From Cycas panzhihuaensis (lineage: Eukaryota; Cycadophyta): a stretch of 64,000 nt of DNA. Within the stretch, counting starts at the first letter, position 1, and the number at the start of each line of letters is the position of its first letter. Below the pieces are notes generated by a model. That model was not told where the DNA came from and did no database searches. It was given only the letters and a program-made list of their open reading frames with translations. Positions 23,925 to 34,441 of the stretch are shown here, piece by piece. The translations under genes were made by a program, and so were the position numbers. The stretch covers positions 36,525,741 to 36,589,740 of the forward strand of contig CM041465.1 of the NCBI GenBank assembly GCA_023213395.1, read 5' to 3'.

Positions 23925-24970
23925 CCCCTTCTCGGTAAAGGGAACTATATTCTGGCTTACGGGGTGGATCAGTTATATCCATATGGGGTCGTGCCACCCA
24001 TAGGCAGCCCATATGGATAAAACCCAGTTCCACACCCTTCCTTTCCTCCCTCCTGCGTAGCTCCTTACACCGCTCTTTTGCAAGGAAACCCAACTTCCTT
24101 CCAAAGTACCTATCCTCAAGTCCCTTTCCAGCAAGGGGCATTTCCTCAAGGAGGAATGGGCCTACCACCCCCATCCGTTCCTTGCCCATTACCTCCTATA
24201 TCATTTGTCGATCCTATGACCCAGGCAAGGGAATGTCCCTTCATGGATTATAGATCGACACCATTATCTATTGAGGCATTAAGAACCAATTTGCTGCCTC
24301 ATCCCCCTGAAGTTCCTAAGTTCGATGGAACTTCATCACAGGATCCAGCGGAGCATGTCCGCAGTTTCTCTATGATGTGCATCGATTACTGGGCCTATGA
24401 TCACATACTAATGAAATTATTTCCACGATCCCTATAAGGCGATGCCCTTAAATGGTTCTATCGCCTGCCTGCTGATTCCATTTTCTCATTCCAGCAACTT
24501 GTGGACGAGTTCATCAACTATTTTGATGTGGCTCGTCCATTCAAAGGTGGAATGAAATCCCTTCTTTTGCTCAAACAAGGTCACGATGAAATGAATCGTG
24601 ACTTTGTATGACGATTTCATGACCTCTTCCATTCCACTAAGGCTACTTTACCTAAGGAATTGAAGAGGGACCTCTTCGTTAACGCACTTCGCCCCGAAGT
24701 CCATGTGGAAGTCCTTAACATGGGGGCGACCACATGTGATTCCGCCATTGCCAAGTGCTTAGCGCTTGAGGCTATTGAGATCTAAGCTGGACTTAAGAAG
24801 CCTCTCAAGCCCTCACAATGCCATGAGGTACCATCCCAAACTAAAGAAACCAAACCACAACAACCCACTAGGTCCTTTTCTCATCTGACTAAGAAGACTA
24901 TAGATCCGCTCACTTCTGCTATACATTCATTCGAACATACAATGAAGGAACTTAAATTGTAAGCTCCTTT
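23925..24970 (+). pseudogene. Gypsy-1 gag
   Basis: A proline- and glutamine-rich N terminus ([30 protein letters not shown]) is followed by the gag core: PEVPKFDGTSSQDPAEHVRS (24310-24360), then across a stop ALKWFYRLPADSI, LVDEFINYFDV and ELKRDLFVNALRPEV up to about 24730. A charged tail follows. This is a Retrotrans_gag domain as in Tat and Athila elements. The only long open piece is 24078-24437. Stops at about 24436, 24609, 24783 and 24960 break the rest. Confidence 0.85.
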
Positions 24971-25411
24971 GTCACCTACTTCTAATAAACAAATTCAACA
25001 AGCTACTCAAGCTCCTCTCCTTAAGGGTGGTAATACCCAGTCCTCCCGAGCAGGGAAGCCAGATTCCTCACTTGAGAAGAAGTTTGTTCCATTCACAGGG
25101 AGTGCTTCCATGACAACTCACATTGTCAGGCTCAACATCCTAGGGATGCCCCACAACGTGACTCACCTCCTAAACTGGCCTCAAGGCCTAACCTAGACCA
25201 ACAAGTCCACAAGGATCTGTTCCCCAAGCATGGGGAACGTGATCATAACGCTCAACCCAAAAACAACCAGAATCGGGGAAGATCCCTAAATTCCTGTCCT
25301 TCCTGCGATAAAGGAAAGGGCGCTCGGGATTCATCTTCTTCCTCGTGTTCCCCTGACAATCATACTCCCTCACCTTTGTGGTCTTAGAATAAGGGAAAGA
25401 AGGTAACCCAA

Positions 25412-26200
25412 ATGCTTGAGGCCACCCCCTTGTATGCCCTTACTCGGTCTCAAGCCGCTAAAGAGGCAATCGGTACCTCTTCTTCTACTCCATACTCTGA
25501 TCCTCTTTTAGAAACCTCCCTTCCAGAAGTCTCGTTACTTCCCAAGACTATTCTTGTTTGCCCAGGTTGCTACGATTTCAGAAGAGCTCTTCCTCAATTC
25601 ACAGCGAAGGGGGAGACCTTTTCTATCGTTGACGAGCTTTGTACCATGGCCGCTGAGATGTCCATCATGGATGTCTTGAGAAGTTGTCTCGAACAACAAA
25701 CTCTCCTTTTGGAAGCTTTAGGGATGAGTGGCGCGCCCATTCACGCTTTGGGTATTACCCAAAGCCATAAGCTTGTCATTTCCTTTGACCCTAAAGATCT
25801 TCCCCCCGCTTGTGAAAGGGAACGCCAATGGAATTTCCCTTTCACCACCATTATTGACACACCAGACTGTACCCTGCGAAGGGCTATTATCGACAACAGT
25901 TCTTCCGTTAATGCCATGCCCTTACGCATCATGCAAGAGTTGGGTATTTCTGCTTTGGAACCTGTTCTATGGCGATGCCAAGGCTACGATGGTAGCGAAA
26001 AGACTCCATTGGGATTTGTCTCAATCCCGCTCACTCTCTAGGGCAAGACTGTCCTTGCTGACATTGTAGTCCTTGACGTCGACGTTGACTACAATCTTCT
26101 CTTGGGTCGACCATGGCTCAATCAGATGGGAGCCGTGTGTTCGACCCACTGGGTGCAACTTAAGTTCATCCACGATGGACGAATGAGGGTTATTTCCCAC
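25412..26200 (+). pseudogene. Gypsy-1 protease region
   Basis: The open frame 25412-26041 (209 codons) begins in a serine-rich linker (YALTRSQAAKEAIGTSSS) and ends in the aspartic protease. The active site at about 25880-25910 reads AIIDNSSSVNAMPL, a Tat-type site in which the glycine after D-N is serine; the catalytic aspartate is kept. Beyond the stop at 26039, DVDVDYNLLLGRPWLNQMGA (26080-26130) is the conserved C-terminal block. It would mature the gag-pol polyprotein. The long linker to RT (26200-27080) is acidic and low in complexity. Confidence 0.8.
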
Positions 26201-27079
26201 GAATGCCCACCTGTTAAACAAACTCATCCTACCAACCAAACAAGCCATGGCCATACGAAGGGAGACAAAGGCTCTTTTACTCATGCTTTATTTTGCTCTA
26301 TCGGCATACCCAATTCATTCCATCTTGAAGAAGATCCCACATCTTCTTCCTCTAGCCTTACTCACTTTGCTCCTATTGGTGTTGGGAGCTATGGGTACCT
26401 TGCCTTGTTCAGTGATGAGGAGTCCCATGGCGAGGATGAGGATTTTCCTCACCCTGTTTCTTTCCTCTACACTAGTAGGAGGCACCCTTCCTATTCTAGG
26501 TCCCAACCTAGAACCCCTTTTGTTAGAAAGACTAGCCACCCCCCTTGTGTCATATGTCATTACACGCATTGACCAACAGCTCATTGATTCTTCCTCTCCG
26601 TCACCTCGTGTAGGTGATGGTTTCAAGGAACTTCCTTTCGCTCCTTCCGAGGAGCCCCTTCCTGACTCCCTCTTAGAGTCTTCTGAAAAGGTTGGACAGC
26701 CTGATGACTACCACGGTCCTGTTGCTCCCACTTCCTCCAGTACTTTATCTATTCGAAGTAAGGCCATCCATGGGGTGGATGACTTTGAAGATGATGAAGC
26801 CTTGCTTGAGCACTTAGCGGGCTCTGTGCCCAACTTTGCTTCTGGTCACCATAGGCTTGGTCACCAGAAGGTCCTGGCAATTGGGTCCACACTCGCTGAC
26901 CTGATTCCATCTCTTCTTATTGACCTTACCCCTCTCTATTTTGAGGAGGAGAATGCCATGTGCATGGGGGTGACCTAAGACATAGTCTTAGCCCCAGGCA
27001 AGGTCATTAAGGTGGGGGTGGAATGCTCTCATGATGAGGTAAAGGAATATTCCCTTTTGCGATGTCTTTGCGTGGGATT

Positions 27080-27966
27080 ATTCTGACATGAAGGGAATCG
27101 ACCCCTCCATCATCACCCACAATCTCACTATCATTCCTGGCGCCCGACCCGTGCGCCATAAGCAGCATCCTCTCCATCCTAAACTCTCAACTGATGTGAA
27201 AATGGAGGTTGAGAAACTTTTGGATGCTGGACTTATCACTTCTATCGACTACCCTAAATGGGTGTCTAATATCGTTCTCGTTGCTAAAAGGAACGGGACC
27301 ATCTAGATATGTGTTAATTTCTGTGATATCAACAACATGTGTCCTAAGGACAACTTTTCACTCCCTTTCATCGATCAAATCATTGATTGAACTGCTAGGT
27401 TTGAAGTCATGTCCTTGATGAATGGATTCTCTGGCTATAACCAGATTCAAATCTCTCCTGAAAACTGCCACAAGACGGCCTTCACTACCCCGTGGGGTAC
27501 CTTTGCCTACAAGGCAATGCCCTTTGGCCTCAAAAATGTAGGCACTACTTACCAAAAGGTGATGCATTTTATCTTCCATGACCTCATTGATGACACGTTG
27601 GAGGTCTTTATGGATGACATGATGGGTCTTTCATGTGTTAGGACCCATCATCCCTCAGACTTGCAAGCTATCTTTGTGCAGTGCTGCAAGTACCATGTAA
27701 ACCTAAACCCACTCAAATGTGTGTTTACCATTACTTCGGGCAAACTCCTTGGGCTCCTCATCTCAAAACAAGGAATTCAGATTGACCCTGACAAAGTTAA
27801 TGCAATCCTTGATATGTCACCTCCTAGAACTCAACGACAGATCAAGCCATTTCTAGGTAGGCTTGGTTTCCTTAGGCGCTTCTTGGCAAACTTCGTTGTG
27901 AGCGCCAAACCCTTGACTAACCTATTGAAGAAGGGAGGCCCATTTGTTTGGTCTGATAAGGCCTAA
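27080..27966 (+). pseudogene. Gypsy-1 reverse transcriptase
   Basis: In order: ARPVRHKQHPLHPKLS and EVEKLLDAGLITSIDYPKWV (27140-27270), KRNGTI then a stop, DINNMCPKDNFSLPFIDQII, then from 27409 MNGFSGYNQIQISPEN, KTAFTTPWGTFAYKAMPFGL, the catalytic box FMDD at 27607-27618, and the LLGLLISKQGIQIDPDKV thumb region. The catalytic aspartates are intact. The phrase CPKDNFSLPFIDQII and the box context are typical of Tat elements. The 185-codon piece 27409-27966 is the longest surviving part. Confidence 0.9.
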
Positions 27967-28440
27967 CAAGCCTTCGAAGGACTTAAGGAAGCCCTTGCTT
28001 CTGCTCCTACGTTGGCGTCCCCTTGTTTCGATAGGCCTTTCATTCTCTATACCTCAGCGACTGATGAGTCCTTAGGCATTATGTTGGCTTAAGACGACGA
28101 TTCAGGAGTCGAGAGAGCCATTTACTTTATCAGCCGCACCCTTGTGGCTGCCGAACTCAACTACTCCCCAGCCGAGAAGGAATGTCTCTCCTTGGTTTAT
28201 GCAACCAAGAAGTTTAGACACTACTTGCTCGGTAATACTACCAAGGTGATCGTCTAGACCGATCCCTTGTGATATCTACTTACTCGTTCAGACTTGACAG
28301 GTAGGGCTGGTCATTGGGTCGTCCTGCTTCAAGAGTTTGATCCATATCGTTAACAAGAAATCGAAGAAAGGGATGGTAGTGGCCGAGTAACTCACAGATA
28401 CCCCTATCCCTAATTCGCTTGATGCCCATGTTGACGATTC
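27967..28440 (+). pseudogene. Gypsy-1 first RNase H
   Basis: RPFILYTSATDESLGIMLA, then [20 protein letters not shown] and [16 protein letters not shown] lie at 28040-28250. In this type the RNase H inherited from gypsy ancestors has lost acidic residues: the aspartate expected after FILY is absent. Stops at 28090, 28255 and 28270 break it. The loss fits the Tat situation, where a second RNase H takes over. Confidence 0.8.
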
Positions 28441-28444
28441 TCTT

Positions 28445-29749
28445 CCTGATGAGTCTATCTTGACCATTCAGGGCATTCTGTCCCATCCACTTGTTGATAG
28501 TGAGTGGTATGGTGATATCGTGTGGTACCTTACACAACAACAGTACTGCCCTGAAGCCAGTAATAAGGTTAGATCTCGTATCTGGACTTCTGCTAGGCAA
28601 TACTTCCTCATAAACGAAGTATTATACAAGAGGTCTTTTAATAGGATCCTTCTCCGCTGCATCACTCCTGATGAAGCAGACCAAATACTCCGTGAATGCT
28701 ACCATGGCATTTGTAGGGGCCACTTTGGGGGCCAATCCATAGCCTAGAGGATCTTCCCTATGGGCTACTATTGACCGTCCCTCTTCAAGGACACACATGC
28801 CTTTGCCTTGAGATGTCGGTGATGTCAGGAACATGCTAATATCTCCCACGTGCCTTTTAAGGCCCTTCATCATATAATATCTCCATGGCCTTTCGCTCAG
28901 TGGGGTCTAGACCTCATCAGGGCTATATCCCCACCTTCTTCGTCGTAGCACAAGTTTATCTTGACTGCTATGGAGTAGTTTACTAAATGGGTAGAAGCCA
29001 TCCCTTTGATTACTACCCCTGGTAAGACGATAGCTACTTTTATTTACCAGCACATCATTTACCGTTTCAGGATTCCTGATGTCTTGATTATTGACAACGG
29101 GACCCCTTTTTGTAACAAGGAGATGGATGAGCTTTGTGAGAAATTTAAAATCTCTCACAAAACTTCCTCCCCTTATTACCCCCAGGCAAATGGTCAAGTT
29201 GAGTCGTTCAACAAGACTCTCGTTAATATTCTAAAGAAAACTGTCACCTAGTCTCAAAGAGACTGGCACCTTCAGCTCCCTTCTATCTTGTGGGCTTACC
29301 ATACCTCTGTCCATGCTACTACGAAAATGACTCTATTCTTCCTAGTTTACGGGACCGAGGTGGTACTCCCATTGGAAGTGGAGATTCCCTCTTTACGAGT
29401 TTTTCTTTGGGGTCTCATTGATAAGGAGTCGATCTGTCAGGCTCGCCTCTTGGACCTTGAGGCCTTGGATGAGAGACATTTAGCTGCCTATCAGGCCAAC
29501 CTTACATCCAAAGCCTGCTTACGAAGGACCTACGACAAACACCTCCATTCTTGTCCTTTGTTTCCTGGGGACCACATCCTCAAATTGGAATATCTCCATG
29601 ACTGCTTGACCAAATTCAGACCCAAATGGATTGACCCCTTTGTCGTTCTCGAGAGCCTCGATAATGATGCCTATAGGATCACCACCTTAGAGGGCCTTGA
29701 GCTTGAAAAAGTTATTAACGGGAAATTCCTTAAGAAATTCTACTCATGA
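28445..29749 (+). pseudogene. Gypsy-1 integrase
   Basis: 28460-28747 carries the N-terminal zinc region (RECYHGICRGHFGGQSIA). The core follows with WGLDLIRAIS (28905), IIDNGTPFCNKEM (29088) and PYYPQANGQVESFNKTLVNI (29172), keeping D, D and E with 35 residues between the last two. 29288-29749 is the C-terminal half (WAYHTSVHATTKMTLFFLVY, PLEVEIPSL, DNDAYRITTLEGLELEKVIN), ending KFLKKFYS at a natural stop. Stops at 28745, 28770, 28820, 28979, 28986 and 29249 interrupt it. Confidence 0.9.
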
Positions 29750-30485
29750 CTTCGTCATCACCCTATTCACGCTCTGAAATAAGCCTAAACTACCATCTTA
29801 AGTTCGTTCCCATTCCTCCTAGCCACGGGTGAAATGACGACTTAGGATGGCCTCTTTCGTTTCCTTCTGATTCCTCCCGCGGAACCCTTGTTCTCATTTT
29901 CCTTAGGACCTTGTTCTCCTATTTGGGCATCCCCTAGTTAGGATGACACTCTGGAGTATCGTCACTCCCATCTTGCTTGGTATTTCCTTCGCATATCCTA
30001 CTATGCTCCCATGTGGGCGTGCATGTTGCCTTGTTTTCCTAACCCCGCATATGTCTATTGCCTCTACTCATGGTGATCGCATGTGCTCCTATTAGGAACA
30101 TGGTCCCGCATGAAAGGAAATATGCATAACTTAAACAAATGTCATAACATAAAACTCATAACAATAATCAGCTCAAAGTACAATCATACATATCCTCGTG
30201 CATCCGTGCACCCTCGTATACATACATAAACATGTAAATAAAATATACATATCATCCATCACACATTATGATACACATCATCATATGCTAAAATGGGGTA
30301 TCAATCACCCCGTCTATATGTATCAAAAATCATATGTTATGTTATACAAATGGTGTGGTACATGATTCGTGGGAAGCCGGTGTCCTTGCAGGGGGGGTAC
30401 AATCATGTGACTATATATGGTGACCCCCTAGAGGCCCGTGCTTTCCCCTATCCAAAACAAAACAGATACACTACCCCATCACGCC
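29750..30485. other. Gypsy-1 spacer after integrase
   Basis: No coding similarity seen on either strand. AT-richer from 30120 to 30330, with repeated cataca/atacat strings. Confidence 0.4.
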
Positions 30486-32240
30486 TCACAGGGCATCATC
30501 TCTTGGTCGATGCGATCCCTCTCCTAGGGGCCACATCCCTTCGAGACTCCTCCTTAGTCTCTGTGAGCTCCCCGCCTCGTTCCCCTCGTCCTGTGGCCTC
30601 CTTGGGGTCATCGCCATAGTGTGGATCTGTGTCTTGCTCAACGCCGACCTCAATGCCATGTCCTCTATCAGTCGATCGTATCGGGCCTGGATACGATCTC
30701 GCTTTGTCTCTATGAGGCGGAGCCTCTCCTCCATCCCCCGGAGTCACTCCTCCATCACTGTTATCCAGATATAGCTCTCCATATCCCCTCTGACTCCTCC
30801 CTAAGCCTCTAGCGCCTACACCCGACTCTCCAGAGCATCCCTCTCGGCTCGGATGGCGTCCATCTCTGCCCGCTGTCATCCCGCATGTACCTCGTGCTCC
30901 TGGGACTTCGCAACCCATATATATCTCGCCCTTATTAATGAGATGAATGCTGCCGTGTCACCGCCTGCCAATCTGGGCTCATCACCCACCTAGATGGGAG
31001 GCTGCCCCTCCGTGTAGGCCCAAGGGAATACCTCTTGGACTATCACCTCTACTAGCCTCTGGATGTCTACCGTATCTACAAATCTAGCATATCATGTATC
31101 AGTACATGTCTATACACATATCAAATCAAAAACTAAACTATATACGTATATCTGGCAATCAAACGACGACAGGAGAAGGTCATGTCTCACCTAGTGCTGC
31201 TTCCGACTTCTCGACTCGGGCGACTGCCTCTCCCTTAGGTACTCCACTAGCTGCAAGTACCTCCTCCTCCTTGGGTACCTCCTCTGCCACTACCTCAGTT
31301 GTTGGGGTGTCCCTCCTCTCTCTGGTTGGTACAGCAGCCTCTCCGGACCTCCTAATGATCCGTAGCCTACGAGCCCATGTCATTGGGCCCCTGCTCTCCT
31401 CCGCAACTCCTTATGGGCCTGCCTCTCTACCTGCAGCCCCTGATGGACCTGCTCCTCTGCCTGCAGTCCCTAATGGGCCTACCTCTCTTATAGCTCATGA
31501 TGGGCCAGCCCCATCACCTCCATCGCCGCCCTCGTTATCTCTTGGCGGCACTCTTGCCCCGCCTACCTTGTCATCACCATCCCACCTCACCGCTCTATAT
31601 GGATCTACTATATAATCTATCATGGTGAGGAGGTCTAGTGATGTGACCTCCACCAAGCGATGGACATGTACCTGGTCCTTGGTCCCTCTCAACCCGATCT
31701 GCCACCTATGTCGGGTCCCACTCTAAGATAGGGTGTCATCACCCCATCGGTGCCACTGCTCCAAAGTGGTCAAAGAACCAGCACTGTAGTAATATGCTAT
31801 ATGATAGACCTCCCCTTCCTGCTACCCGAATAGCATCCAGTTGTGCGGTAAGGTTCACCGCTATAAGGGTGGCCCAGTCCATCCTCTCTCCCACCTCGCA
31901 CCAGCGTATGGCATCCATCCATCCTCGTAGTATGTCCCTATAGTTCTCTTTCCGAGATATCTGGAACAAAATGCATAGGGTAATCAACTTCCTCACCCAA
32001 GAAACTCCTGACATAACCATGGTTTGGAGGGGAATCCTCGCCTCCCACCGTCCAAGCACAGAAGAATATAAATGCCTCCCTGTGTGCTGCCTCATTGTTA
32101 GGCAGCGCTCCTAGTGTTACTGGCCTCCCCGTCACTAGTACGCCCAGTATCCTCTTGATGTCCCCGGGTGTCACCGATACGTCTCCCACCTGGGGTAGGT
32201 GGAAGACATGTCTCCTCCTATCCCAGTATGACACTATATC
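30486..32240 (-). pseudogene. Antisense plant-mobile-domain frame in Gypsy-1
   Basis: On the strand opposite to gag-pol, 31938-32234 reads MSYWDRRRHVFHLPQVGDVS, then TPGDIKRILGVLVTGRPVTL, the start of a plant mobile domain (aminotransferase-like, the family of MAIN and MAIL1). After a frameshift near 31950 it continues WMDAIRWCEVGERMDWATLI and GRGGLSYSILLQCWFFDHFG (to 31739), the domain's usual C-terminal part. A further frameshift leads to LVEVTSLDLLTMIDYIVDPY (31500-31690). 30486-30900 forms a charged, coiled-coil-like tail (AEMDAIRAERDALESRV, MEERLRLIETKRDRIQ) with four stops. The frame probably encoded one protein of about 550-600 residues. Its function is unknown. Antisense frames in the 3' part of Tat-type elements are known; the link to this domain here comes from pattern recognition. 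Confidence 0.75.
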
Positions 32241-33599
32241 AACAAATAGACGCTGATCTAAGGTGTACTAGGGTGTCCTGGTGACCTTCAACATGCCACA
32301 TCTCTACAGAATCTCCCTATCCTCTCTCGTCATCATCTCTATAAAGCTGAGCATCGCCATCCCGATATTCTCCTGGTTCTCCACCACGGTCACGACCTGC
32401 AAAACACCATCAAACAAGTCAGATATGGACCTATACTCATTCCTCGTCCCCTAGACTACCTCTCGGCCTCTCTTGGTCGAGATTTAGGGTCCCTCGGGCC
32501 CCCGTTCTCTTTTTTTTTGCAGTTCTACCTTCGCACCATGCCAAACTTCGCAGTACCAATGAGTTTGGCCCGAGTCTCGCGACAATCGGGGCCCCGCGAC
32601 AAAGATCGCAGCACCCCGATCTTTGCCACGGTGCGAACAGCACTCCCCCAAAAGGGGGGGTTTTCTGCCTAAAAAATTAAAAAAAAAATCTTCCTATAGG
32701 CCACAACTAGGCCCACTAGGACCAGGGCTGCCTAATGCCCCGGTCCCGCTTCTCTTTGGGTTCAATTTGAACTCCAGGAGGTCATTTCTCGCCCACATGG
32801 GGCCTATAAACCTACATAAAAACATTAAAAAATAATAAACTTTAAAGCACAAGATGGGTTGAGTTTTCAGATATCCACTCATTGGGTATGGCCAAGCGCT
32901 CAATATCTCATCCCCACGGTCCCAACGGCTATACTCTGTCTCTGATCTGATGGTCTGATCTCCCTCTGCATGCCTCCAAAGTTAGGTAGCGCTATATTGC
33001 ATAAGGAAATAGCTCTGGATTTGTTCGAGGGCCCATGAAAATGAATCATGTTTTCATCAATTTTCCTTATATAGGTGGGGGCTCCAACGGGCACTGCCTC
33101 CGTTTTCGCTCTTGTGACAGCCCCTTGGATCGTCCCTTACCCCTGATCACCTTTGCCTTCTGGCCATGTCTTCTGTTGTGCTCCCACAGCCTTCGTTTCG
33201 CTCTTTCTTGCAGATGCATTAATGGCACATCACTAATGCTTTTTCACAAGGCCCTTTTGTTTTGTTTTGCATGCCACTCCCGTGCATGCCCGAGTTTATA
33301 CTCATTTGGCTCGTTTCGCCATCCTAGAATCATTTCTGCAGCCTATTCCTGCCCCTGGGGTCTCCAAAAGGAATGCTCCCTCTGTTCGGAGTCATTCTCT
33401 GCTCGTTAAAGCAACCTTTGGCATCCTAGGGTGCCCTTTTGCAGCCCACTCTCAGCCAGTGGTTAGATGACCTGCTCTTGTCCTTGGGTAGCCTCATTGC
33501 TAGGTCCTCCTACCCTTCACAACCATTTATTGCTTGCCATATGAGCCTCTTTTTACTTTGACTCTTATATTATTGCATATTTTCTCTACCGAGACATTT
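32241..33599. other. Gypsy-1 spacer between antisense frame and second RNase H
   Basis: GC-richer than its surroundings. Holds a T8 run and an A9 run (32510, 32680) and short frames on both strands without recognisable similarity. It could contain the promoter of the antisense frame near 32450-32900, but no clear TATA was identified. Confidence 0.4.
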
Positions 33600-34060
33600 C
33601 GTTTCATCGTCTACGCCTCTCTTCATCTTTACCGACAGCGGAAGCTGCAGTAACCTTGGACCTTCCGCCACTGCATGGATTCTTCATAGCCCTTCCGAAT
33701 ATGATTTTCTGCACTCCAAAATATTCCTCCCCGAGGCCACCAATAACGAAGCCGAATACACAGCCATTATCAAAGCCCTCACTGATGCACTCTGTTTCCA
33801 TCATGGATCTATTGTTCTTCTTTGTGATTCCCAAGTGGCGGTGTCCCATCTTACCTAGGTTTACTAGGTGCGATGCCCTCACTTGAGAGCCCTCTCTTCA
33901 ACCACCAGATCCCTGCTAGCTAATTTCTAGTCTGTGGACATCTGACACATCCCTCGGGCCCTCAACGTTGAGGCGGACAGCCTCGTTCACCTCATCCTTG
34001 AGCGCCGCATCCCTCTTCTTGTTAGTCGCCCCTAAGACTTGTCTGGTCACCCTGACACCC
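33600..34060 (+). pseudogene. Second RNase H of Gypsy-1 (cellular type)
   Basis: Plus-strand reading in one frame gives LFIFTDSGSCSNLGPSATAW, then EATNNEAEYTAIIKALTDAL, IVLLCDSQVAVSHLT, two stops, and HIPRALNVEADSLVHL. This is a complete RNase HI-like fold pattern with all four acidic positions: D in FTDSG, E in NEAEY, D in CDSQ and D in EADSL. It resembles plant cellular RNase H (RVT_3/aRNH type) more than the gypsy RNase H at 28040. Four stops in the second half (33858, 33867, 33930, 33942 region) kill it. Position next to the 3' LTR, beyond an antisense frame, is notable. Confidence 0.85.
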
Positions 34061-34441
34061 AAGTTCCAGGCCATCATATAGATCACTTTGCGAATCTATT
34101 TGCACCTTCGAAAGCTAGCTGCTGATGAGGTTAAACTACAGTGAATACCAGGTTTGCTCATTTACCTGACATCATCATGCACATTTCTCTGTATTTTCAC
34201 GATGGGGGCAGGCCCCTCATCCTTCTTAGCTTCTAGTCGATTCTTGGGTGGCACATAGGTAACCCCTATGTTGTCTCCACCTCTTTCCTCGTATCCACGC
34301 ATTCCGCCATGACACTTGCTGGCACCCTTGACTCTTGTCATGATCGTGATTTATATATATACAAACACATGTGCTACTGACAGTTTTATTGCTAGCATTC
34401 GCCATCGCACCATGCTTCCGAGCGGAGGCTCTCTACCAAAG
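34061..34441. other. Gypsy-1 3' untranslated end
   Basis: No coding similarity seen. Ends with the purine-containing gagcggaggctctctaccaaag just before the right LTR, a weak polypurine tract at best. Confidence 0.4.

Larger units (their letters stand above)
23039..23936. repeat. 29-base inverted repeat flanking the AT tract
   Basis: 23039-23067 and the reverse complement of 23908-23936 agree at 28 of 29 positions, including the non-AT core ACCGAGAAGGGGATGCAA. The arms enclose about 840 bases of Gypsy-1 LTR plus the AT tract. The right arm is the natural start of the Gypsy-1 internal region; the left arm lies at the deletion join between Gypsy-2 and the Gypsy-1 LTR. Confidence 0.8.

Noticed and set aside
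23384-24189. Several long open frames of 130-196 codons on both strands
   Set aside because: They are readings of the AT microsatellite (endless Tyr-Ile-His-Met) and have no protein character.
32623-33470. Plus-strand frames of 67-124 codons before the second RNase H
   Set aside because: Composition is cysteine- and serine-rich without pattern and they overlap one another; not supported as coding.
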